From NCBI GenBank assembly GCA_907164885.2, contig OU015500.1, forward strand, positions 56,657,257 to 56,721,256: a stretch of DNA of 64,000 bases, written 5' to 3'. Numbering within the stretch: position 1 is the first letter of the stretch; each line of letters opens with the position of its first letter. Shown piece after piece: positions 55,605 through 64,000 of the stretch. Under the pieces are notes generated by a model. It was not told the origin of the DNA and did not search any database. It saw nothing but the letters and a program-made list of their open reading frames with translations. The DNA comes from Dolomedes plantarius. Taxonomy: Eukaryota > Arthropoda > Arachnida > Araneae > Dolomedidae. A program made the translations under genes and the position numbers.

Positions 55605-56140
55605 CAGTGTGTACATAAATGAGTATCCAAAATTTTCAGGGCTATTGAAACAAAACTAAACAAAGTACAAACTTGTTGTTCATCGGAATCAAAGATAACA
55701 GTTGAAAGTTCATGAAGATTGGGTTTTAAAATTACAAAATCCCATACCGGTGGACTGGTCGCCGGGACCCCAGGACCTTGCTGTTCATCAACGGCCTCCT
55801 AGCAGCCCTGAAATTACTCCATACGATTTTTTTTCAGGGGCTATATCAAACATCAGGTGTTTGTTCCACCGCTACCAAATGACGTTGAGGAACCTAAGAC
55901 ACGCATATCTTTAGCCTTTCAAACCGTCACTCCAGACTTGCTGAAAAGAGTGTGGGATGCGTTATCGTACCGCCTCGATATCCTTCGCATTACTAATGGG
56001 GTTCACATCAAACTCTTATAACTGCGTCGAATTTAAAATTGCAACTGTTATTTTTGATTTCCGATGAACAACAAGTCTGTACTCTATGAACTAAATGAAT
56101 GTTCCAACTTTTGCAGGGATATTCATTTATGTTCACACTA
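55605..56140 (+). mobile_element. mariner-like element, internal deletion derivative
   Basis: Bounded by TA (55603-55604, 56141-56142). Left end cagtgtgtacataaatgagt matches the inverted right end tagtgtgaacataaatgaat, and a further match acttgttgttcatcgga lies ~70 bases in on both sides (about 55673 and 56063). The 536 bp element keeps the 3' part of its transposase. Confidence 0.82.
55735..56021 (+). pseudogene. mariner-like transposase, C-terminal part
   Basis: Across frames: a WPPRSPDLTP-type block now reading RPPSSPEITPYDFF (third catalytic D in PYDFF), then FVPPLPNDVEEPKTRISLAF, QTVTPDLLKRVWDALSYRLD and LRITNGVHIKLL-stop at 56019-56021. The GGAHIEHL-type tail of this mariner branch is recognisable as NGVHIKLL. 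The first two catalytic blocks are absent. Confidence 0.75.
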
Positions 56141-56142
56141 TA

Positions 56143-57807
56143 CGTTTTCCTCCGAAGAGGATTTCAAAATCGTATTACGCCTCATGTTATAAGGTATAAA
56201 TATTTGGTACTTAGAACTGTGACAGCATAGGTAGGTAGGTAGGCTATTCTCTGAGAATTTTTAAAATTAATAAATTCGTGACCCAGAAACACAGAATCCT
56301 AATTGTAAATGATAAGGCCAACTTTAAAACAAAAACTCAACATTTAATAACAAAGAAATTTATCATTAAACAAGTACAGCATAGTTAAATGAATTTCATC
56401 TTAAGTGCAGATTTAGCCGCACGCTTCGAGACCCGGATAGTCTAATAACAGGAGCTTAAAAAACACGTTTGCTAGCCGACCATTACATGAGGGATCTCAC
56501 GAAAATAACAGAGTCTCGCAAATATATCTGCTTGAAGTCTACGCTGGTGGCGTGGCGTCTTCTTAGAAATTGTTTTCCAGAGCGGAGGCCGGCAGATTAG
56601 TGGGTGACAGTTCTTCTTATCGACGAATATTTCGGCCAAACTTTATTTCTCTGCAACGTCAAACTCGCGTTGAGTTATTTCTAAAAAAGACAGTTTTACG
56701 AGACGATGGGAGACGCTTTAGATTTTCAAAGTATTTATCCCCAAACTTGCGGGAGAAACCGATATGCCTGGACTTAGCTTTCAGTCCAAAAATTCTGGTG
56801 GCATTTGCTAGTATCGTTTTTTAATCCGCCCAGAATCCACACACATGTAGTTCAAAAACGATGGGAACTGGAAAATGGTATTCCGAAGTTCGCAACTATG
56901 TTCGTGCACCCTGTGAGGTCTTGGGAAAAATAACCCCATATTTTCATTACGCTACAGAAAAATATACGAACTCATAAGGCTACTAATTTGTATATCTTTA
57001 AATAAATGTTATTAGTAATTTCCTAGGTGTTCCATTTAAATAGATGGTAATTTCTGAAAAAAACCTTTAAACACTCTATACTAGATCTCCATGTATTTAC
57101 TTAAAGTAAGTTTCGCAAAATTTAGAATACTCCAGAAACTCAATTTAGCACAAGTAATATGTTATTTTTAAAGGGGAGGATTTGTATAAATGTATATATT
57201 AAAATTTATATTTTATTTAAAATTTATGTATGTTTATACATATACAGGTGAGTATAGCTACAGAGCACATCGTATCTCTCCTACATATTCGTAAGTCCAT
57301 CTTGCACAAGAATACTTCGAAAAACGTCCGTTCAATTACCATTTGTATTAAAAGTTAATCGATGAAATTCAAAATAAACTTGATTAAGCATATTTAAAGA
57401 AGTCAAAGTGACGAAGTTGTTATGAATGCATCCCGTATAGGGGGGGGGATTTTTTTTATGTAACAACGACTAAAAGCAACAGAACTCACCATGAAAACTT
57501 GAATATTTCATTAGTGGAGGGTAGAGATCAGGTTTACGAGCAATGACTTAAGGTCATAGTGTATCGAGTGAAATCCAAGTCAAAGATGTGGTAGCTGAAT
57601 CTCTCATCTGTTTCAACGAAAAAAAAGTTATACCAGTGTTGTAAAGTATCGAGTTTCAGTAATCCTTAAAACCCAAATGTACCAAGTTTTCCTTCATTTA
57701 AACATTCAAAAGGTCTATGAGGAAATAAATAAATATATCTTTTTCCAGTAGTGCCTCCTACCAAAATACTTCATCAATGCGCTTCTCATCATCTGAATAA
57801 TTATGCA

Positions 57808-57810
<3 letters not shown>
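56143..57810. other. intergenic stretch
   Basis: A less AT-rich part at 56520-56830 has an 84-codon frame I do not recognise. A (taggtagg)n motif lies at 56229-56243 and a nine-base G-run near 57440. Otherwise nothing. Confidence 0.4.
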
Positions 57811-57838
<28 letters not shown>

Positions 57839-57855
57839 ACCTATATCTATCTATC

Positions 57856-57897
<42 letters not shown>

Positions 57898-57992
57898 CGT
57901 GTGTGCGTGTGTGTGCGTGTGTGTGCGTGTGTGTGCGTGTGTGTGCGTGTGTGTGTGTGTGTGTGTGTGCGTGCGTGCGTGTGTGTGTGTTT
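57811..57992. repeat. (CTAT)n(TA)n(TG)n(CG-TG) compound microsatellite
   Basis: Tetranucleotide CTAT block, TA block, then TG with regular tgcg interruptions. Repetitive Cys/Val frames here are artefacts. Confidence 0.95.
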
Positions 57993-58914
57993 GTATGTAC
58001 TTCCGGAAATGGAGTTTCAGAAAGTCAGTGTAAGGAAGCATAAATGCATGGATGGCAAAATACGGACATTTTATTCACGTTTAAGACAGGACAAACGAAG
58101 AAAATCTACACGGAATAAAATACGTCTTGACAAGACTGTTGTAAAAACACATAAAAAGCCTCGAAATACGTCATTCATCTCATTTTATGTGTTGTACTAA
58201 AGGAACGTTCTTTTTTGTAAGGGTGGGGAATGTCAACGTCTAACACTCTTATTAATGAAAGTAGCCTACGTAATGAAACTAAAGGGAGAATGAAGTAAGT
58301 TACGTGATGAATACACATTTAGTGGCTAACGATTAGCAAAAATTTTGTTTGTGGAGTAACGTTTCAGAGATTTAGTTGCATGCATAATGTATATTTAAAA
58401 TATAACTGTGGACAATTACTGGTTTAAGTACATATGCGTTCGAGAGAGAAGTTTCAGTATATATAACTGCAAGTCAGGAGCAATATTCAAAGTTTGAAGT
58501 TCATTGAAAGTAGAGTTGTAAAAAAGTGGTAAATAGAGGAGTGAAAATGGTAGATTTCAGGTAGTTTTATTTTAATATATTTTAAGAGTGTTAATTCATA
58601 AGACATGTAAACGACATAAAAAGAAAATTTTTACACAACATAATATTTATACTTAAATAAATAATCTATGGTTTTGTAAAAATTTTTGCAAAATGTTCAT
58701 GTTTAATAATTTTTAAATAAACGACTTTAAATAATAGTTTAGTTTTAATTGATGTTACTAATTTTGTCAGGAGCAATTTATCTGGATGACATCATTAAAA
58801 GGCATTATGCAAGTTGTTTTCCCTTATTTTTTTCAAAATTAATACTTTTATGTTTTTATACCATGCCGTAGAAAATTTAATGTATTCAGATACAAATTGT
58901 AATATTCAGTGATT
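57993..58914. other. AT-rich intergenic stretch
   Basis: Nothing recognised. Confidence 0.4.
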
Positions 58915-59480
58915 AATCCTTCATAAAATAATGTTTATTAATATTTTAATAAACAAAATGTACTTTAATTACACATAGCATAGTTTAAAACAAAGTATGG
59001 ACAATTTTATTCAAGATTTTGACTACAGATATAAATATCACGAGAAATTTAGCTCGAATAGGTAATATAAAATGTCATAATGTAATTTTTTTACCTTACT
59101 TTTAAAAATTAATTCCTTTATGTTATTATGTCATGACCTAAAAAATTTAGATAGCAATTGTTATATTCAGTGACTCATTTCGTATAATATAATGATTGTT
59201 TAACATTTTAATCAACATATTGTACCTTTTATTTTACATAGCTTAATTTCAATAAAACTGGACTGTTTTATGTAAGTTATTTTATGACAGTTGGGTGATC
59301 TAATATTTCCAAATTAATTCCTGATGTCATTATGTAATGATTTGAAAAAAAAAATATCCATTTAGACACAAGTTATAATATTCAATTATTTATTCCCTAT
59401 AAAATAAGGTTTATTTAACATTTTAATTTACATAAGTTTTTTTTTAAATTTTACTTACCTTAGTTTAATAAAATCTAGAC
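58915..59480. repeat. degenerate tandem repeat, ~210-240 bp period
   Basis: Three degenerate copies share a unit with aatatgattgtttaacattt-like sequence (tttaacattttaat at about 58940, 59205, 59418), then ttacatagctta/ttacacatagcat and aatctagac/actggac blocks. The next copy after the composite transposon insertion begins near 63585. Confidence 0.55.
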
Positions 59481-59835
59481 CGTTATATTTAGGTCTATGG
59501 CTGCAGATAAAAATATGACATCAAGTTCCGTTACCAATATGTCACACAAACGTGGTCTTTAAATTCTAATACTTCAATTTTTCAAAAAGGTAAACGTCCA
59601 ACAACAACTTTTATTTCCCTTCCCTTAAGAGGGTAGCTACCCCTATTGGGATTGACTTTAAAAATAAGAATGCCACATGCATAAATTCAGGTGATGTATA
59701 ACACGTTATATATCAGAGAGAAATGCTTAGTAACGCACATTTCAGAGCTTGTGTTTCTTAACAGGATATTTGGCATAGGTAAAGAACCTCGGTTACTACA
59801 GGGTATAGAAGAAATATATTGACCGGGTGTAAGAG
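59390..59835 (+). repeat. ~450 bp direct repeat, left copy
   Basis: Matches 63560-63943 in order. Shared blocks include gggattgactttaaaaata, cataaattcag, gagagaaatgcttagtaacg, cacatttca/cacatttta, ggttactacaggg and attgaccgggtgtaagagat. A composite transposon (60030-63441) and a TA tract lie between the copies. Confidence 0.8.
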
Positions 59836-59838
59836 ATG

Positions 59839-59901
<63 letters not shown>
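59836..59901. repeat. (TA)n microsatellite
   Basis: TA tract immediately after the left direct-repeat copy. Confidence 0.95.
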
Positions 59902-59903
<2 letters not shown>

Positions 59904-60289
59904 GCAATGAGAAAGAATTATATCTTATGCATTTTTAGAGTTAGAAATTAAGAAATTAATTTTAGAAAACTTCTCATATTAATTTTTATTAGTAGGCCAT
60001 TTTCCAAAATTTTTGAAATTATTGATATACAGGGTTATTTTTATTAAACTGACACTACTCAGAGCCGCCTGTAGCACGATCTATCAGCCGGAATTCCACC
60101 AAAATTGATAGAAAGTCTAAGGACGACGTGGGAAAGATTTTCGATAAAAAAAAAAGTTCCAAAGGTCACCAGTAGTGGTAGATATGACGCTGTTGTTGTC
60201 GGTGCACCCGAGAACTTGCACAAAACGCAAGTAAAATATGAAGATGCAAATGCATGACTGCATAATCGACAGCAGCGCCAGTATTTCTT

Positions 60290-60605
60290 GCTCTAAATTT
60301 CGGTGCGGAATCTGTTGCGTGATCTCTTTACAGAAGAAAGGGTCATCAGTCACTTTTTTCCACTTGCATTGCCACCTCGCTCCCCGGACCTAACCCATGC
60401 GACTTCCTTCTGTGGGGTTATTTAAAGTCCAAGGTGTATTTTGGTGGAGTCTCTAACTTGCGGCCGTAAAGGACAACATATCCCGGACTTTGATAAACAT
60501 TCCTGGTGACATGTTATGCTCAGCCGTTCAGTGTGCATGATGCAATGTGTCGTCCACCAGTATGGTGTTTACATTGAAGGAGGGATAAGTGGATTTGCTG
60601 TATAA
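60290..60605 (+). pseudogene. mariner-like transposase, C-terminal part
   Basis: Reads ISVRNLLRDLFTEERVISHF, LPPRSPDLTPCDFLLWGYLK (across a frame change, third catalytic D in PCDF), SKVYFGGVSNL, then a tail with INIPGDMLCSAVQCMMQCVV, YGVYIEGGISGFAV-stop at 60603-60605. The order PPRSPDL, CDFLLWGYLKSKVY and a C-terminal GG-x-IE-like motif fits the IS630/mariner DD37D-maT-like group. Upstream catalytic blocks are missing. Confidence 0.75.
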
Positions 60606-60678
60606 AGCGATGATCGAGTGAAATTATCTTTGTTATTCATTTGTCTGCTTATTAAATCTTTTCCGGTATTCACCCTTT

Positions 60679-63164
60679 GGCCTCTTTCAGACGAGGCACA
60701 TTTCTTGATCCAACTGACTTGCCTTGTTTATTTTCATGTAGTTGACTGCCGTGTGAGGTTCTTTTCACACGAGGCGCGGCGCCCAATTCAAGGCGAAACT
60801 TTCTCTTCTGGGGTTGTGGCAACGCTTCGTCAGTAGCTACACTCAGGCGAAAACGCGACTGAAAATTGATGTGGAAGAAGACAGTTTACTACATTAAATT
60901 ATGTGTATATAATCTATCCATAGGGCATACTTTAATCTGCACCTAAAATAATTACAATATTTCCCATAAAAATATTTTTCAGGAAAATGTATTGCAATCT
61001 ACAAAAAATATCAAAGGAAAAAAAATTGCTGTAAAAAATTAGTGATATGTACTTAACTAAATTTAGATAGAATTTGTATAAACATAGAAGATATACATGT
61101 ATACAAAATTTTAGCAATTTGGGACGATTAGTTTTGAAGAAATAGTGCGCAGAAGTTTCAAATAACAGTTTTTAGAAAAAACCATTTAAAGTTTAAATTT
61201 TCTATAAATTACTTTACTATTAGCTTTATACATTTAGCCATAAAATCAGTTGTAATATCGACTTCATTTTTTTCATAAGATTCCTTTTATTCCATTCTTC
61301 ATAATTAAATCATAATACAAAATTGAATTTTTTTAAGGTTTTAAGGTGATTTCCCTCCTTACATTTTTAAATTTCAAAAACTTTAACTTAAATATTATAC
61401 CTTTCTTCTACCAATACTTTTCTTTTACACCAATTTTATAACACAATATTGGTCTTTGATTTATAATGATGTAGGGGAATATAGATTTAAGAAAGCATCA
61501 TAACATGGCACTCAGGTTTTTACTTACAAAAATACAAAATGTATTATTTTTATATTTGCTCTGCTAATTTTTTAAATCGCATTTCTTTTATTTGTAGGAC
61601 CATTATACCTCATTGTTACTTTAAAAAAATTTATAATAATTAAATTGCACACCTGAAAGGGTTATTGCAAAATCCTCCCTCATATGAAAACTATTCAAAT
61701 TGTAGGCATAAGGCGATGTTCACATTTGCGAATCTAGATAAATTTAATTAAATAATGGGTAAATTCGCGCAATTTGGTGCTCCCACATATATTTTTAAGT
61801 GTAACAGTCATAACCTGTACTAATCAATGTAATGCTGTTTGATAAGTAATGTAAAGAGAGTGACGTATGTCACCATAGAAATATCAAATAAACAACCAAT
61901 GATAAAGAATATATTTAGTTGATATGTCCAAATAAATATTTCTGTTCGTTTTTTTTAATGATAATGCGGCTTCTAAATAAATTTTTTAAAAAATTCTAAA
62001 AAAGTTAAAAATTTTGTTTTAATTTTGGAGTTTTTAACCACCATTAACAAAAGAACAAATGAACTTTTAAATTTGAATGGTACCGACTACTTTATTGAGC
62101 AGGCATCTGTATTTATTTATATCGATATTTGCAAGGGGACTGGGACGTCTGCGACAACTAAGAAGTTGGAAATTTGGGCTATTCTTTTAAAGCCCATATC
62201 TTATACAAATATGCATGTATCATTATGATTTTTTTGCGTTAATTTAGTAAGACCTTTATGAATATTTTAAGATAAAAAAAATTCTTTTTGGATTGAAAGG
62301 TAAATTTAAAATAACAATATAAACAAACATACTTTTCCCCCTGAAATTTTTGAGGTATTCACTTTGTAACACTTTTTCAAAAATTTAGCGAAAATCTTAC
62401 CTTGAAATCTTGTGTGATGATTAAACACAGTTTATTTTATATAGGTAACCAATTTAAATCTTTGCTACACTATTTTAAAAAATTATAAATTTCACTTATC
62501 ATAAATCTGCATATTTTTGTCATACATTTTCACCATTTACAAAAATATCTTAAGGTTTAAAAATAAAAATATAGGTTATATTGATACAAGAGCACTTATT
62601 CTATTGACGTGTAAAATTACAGAGATGTACTTGCAACAGATTTTGCAGAAAGTGTACCATTACATGAAAAAATCACATTTTGAGAAAAACGCAAAAAATA
62701 CTTTTCCATTATATGGGATTTAAATGTATGTTTACATTTTTAAGTTGCTAATAATTGTTGTTAGAGTGTCAAAAAGCCAATTCCCCCCAAGCTTCACCCC
62801 TTTTAAATTTATCGCTATATTCATCACAACTCATGTCCCATATCGCGGGACTAATACGAATTTCTTCGATGAATTGTTCCGCATTCAAACTTGCAATTGA
62901 AACGCTTTCCATACTGAACTGAGCTCATGCAGCTAGGCGGCTGGTGTGAAGAGCGTACCTTCAGTAATGTCTTTTGTGTTGAGTCTACTCATCGGGATGA
63001 GAGCGCCAGCGGCACAAGTGCCAGATGTCAAAATGTCTGGGCACTGAATTCACTCCGTGTGAAAAGGATCCGGCGATTCGCATACATTTTCTATGGTGGC
63101 TACACTCCTTGACAGCCACCCGGAAATCAGTTTGATCAACTATGTGCCTCGTCTGAAAAGGGCC
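60679..63164 (-). mobile_element. PIF/Harbinger-like non-autonomous element
   Basis: Inverted ends ggcctctttcagacgaggca (60679) and tgcctcgtctgaaaagggcc (63145-63164), continuing with gatc-aactga blocks, and second inner motifs cttttcacacgag/cttttcacacgga. The 3 bp flanks are ttt and tta, close to the TWA duplications of Harbinger. The 2486 bp interior is AT-rich with no transposase; a MADF fragment lies near the right end. Confidence 0.55.
62769..62912 (-). pseudogene. MADF-domain N-terminal fragment
   Basis: The 47-codon frame starts MESVSIASLNAEQFIEEIRI and continues with PAIWDMSCDEYSDKFKRGEA and WGEL before TGA at 62769-62771. FI-EE-(V/I)R-x-x-PA-IWD, Y-x-D-K and AW-x-E-L are the first half of a MADF (Myb/SANT-like) DNA-binding domain, which in many arthropods is the second protein of PIF/Harbinger elements. 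Only about half of the usual ~85 residues is present; it may be a first exon or a truncation. The frame is clean and starts 252 bases inside the right TIR. Confidence 0.65.
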
Positions 63165-63559
63165 TTAATCTCTATAGCCCGAAATACTGGCGCTGCTGTA
63201 GACTACGTAGTCGTGAATTTGCAATTTGATGTTTTACTTCCGTTTTGTGCAAGTTCTCGAGTGCGCCTACAACAACAGCGCATACCTTCCTCTATCAGTG
63301 ACTTTTAGAACTTTTTTTTTTCTAACGAAAACTCTTTCGCATGTCATCCTTAGTACCTCTATCAATTTTGGTGGAGTTCTGGTTGATAGATTCATGCTAT
63401 AGGTAGCTCTGAGTAGTGTCAGTTTAATAGAAATCCCCCTGTGCTATAAGAGAGTATCTTTAACTCAATCTTAAAAATTAATGGAGATCGCCACTCACTT
63501 AGACTTTATAGATCGCAAGCCTGGAATAGATATACGCCTTTGTTTTTTATCAGGTAAAA

Positions 63560-63943
63560 TATTCCTTTCCTCTAAAATATGACTGTTTAACATTTTAATT
63601 AGCATGATGTAATTTTTGTATACACAGCTTTATTAAAAAATCTACACAAACTTTTGTCTTTTGGAAAGGAACAATTTTTGGAAAGGAATACGTCTAGCAG
63701 CAATAAATTTTATTTCCGTTCTGTTATGTAGGTAGCTACCCGTATAGGGATTGACTTTAAAAATACGAATGTCACGTACATAAATTCAGCTGATATATAA
63801 CACGGTATATATCGGAGAGAAATGCTTAGTAACGCACATTTTAAAGCATGTGTTTCTAACATAGGGTATTTGACGCAGGTAAAGAGCCTTGGTTACTACA
63901 GGGAATTGAAGAAATTTATTGACCGGGTGTAAGAGATGAAAAT
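63560..63943 (+). repeat. ~450 bp direct repeat, right copy
   Basis: Partner of 59390-59835 with internal deletions. It follows the right end of the composite transposon by about 120 bases. Confidence 0.8.
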
Positions 63944-64000
63944 AAATCCAGGGAATAGAACATTCTCCCTTTGTTTAAATATGTATCAAAGTTATAATAA

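Larger units (their letters stand above)
60030..63441 (+). mobile_element. mariner-type element with long inverted arms, split by a Harbinger-like insertion
   Basis: Left arm 60030-60285 starts caggg and contains attaaactgacactactcag. The right arm 63172-63441 is its inverse (ctgagtagtgtcagtttaat, ending ccctg). Both arms share caccaaaattgatag, gttgt(c/a)ggcgcac-like and cgagaacttgcacaaaacg blocks. TA precedes the left end (60028-60029); the right flank is TG. A mariner transposase remnant follows the left arm. Removing the inner element (60679-63164) leaves ~0.93 kb. Confidence 0.75.

Noticed and set aside
56570..56824. 84-codon frame, less AT-rich
   Set aside because: No recognisable domain; could be an old repeat.
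57751..58200. 149-codon frame with a cysteine/valine-rich middle
   Set aside because: The middle is (TG)n; the tail resembles nothing I know and the start lies in a CTAT repeat.

Overview
This window looks like arthropod nuclear DNA, most likely from a chelicerate such as a spider. It is very AT-rich, carries about twenty long (TA)n or (TA)n/(TG)n microsatellites, has no operon-like gene packing, and its Tc1, piggyBac and uncharacterised multicopy protein fragments resemble families I know mainly from spiders and insects. The lineage is an inference from protein resemblance. I recognise no intact host gene: essentially every recognisable coding stretch belongs to a mobile element or a multicopy element-like family, and nearly all are broken by stops, frameshifts or deletions.

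Layout. 1-238: 3' end of a mariner-like element. 239-2520: nearly complete Tigger/pogo element with one in-frame stop in its transposase. 2596-4360: gypsy LTR and gag remnant, cut by a piggyBac-like remnant. 4540-5900: decayed multicopy gene with a PIN/flap-nuclease-like look. 7127-8530: two LTR-like direct repeats. 8681-9010: large microsatellite. 9339-11338: interspersed repeat holding a 1.3 kb DD41D element. 12541-13818: decayed gene of an uncharacterised arthropod family. 15814-18472: piggyBac pseudogene interrupted by a 952 bp pogo-type element with TA duplications. 20685-21345: truncated Tigger. 25611-29700: Ginger/KRBA2-like element with TTAA duplications, interrupted near its left end by a Tc1 element whose catalytic glutamate is alanine. 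30754-32900: piggyBac with TTAA ends. 33370-33775: mariner fragment. 35131-36040: tandem duplication. 41010-41963 and 43461-44216: large palindromic elements. 45482-51900: a near-continuous mosaic of five elements. 53170-54235: another piggyBac remnant. 55605-56140: deleted mariner. 60030-63441: mariner-type element interrupted by a PIF/Harbinger-like element with a MADF fragment.

The most interesting unit is 48245-51620. A decayed gene of an uncharacterised, widely distributed arthropod protein family fills the space between ~370 bp terminal inverted repeats that start TAGGG and are flanked by an 8 bp duplication. The gene has a D, C-x2-H, RW-like and E landmark order reminiscent of hAT-type transposases. 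I infer that the family is a DNA transposase, perhaps a divergent hAT-like lineage with unusually long TIRs. A Tc1 deletion derivative later inserted into it, so a relative order of events can be read. Long stretches such as 18473-20517, 22262-25131 and 36050-41007 hold nothing I can assign.
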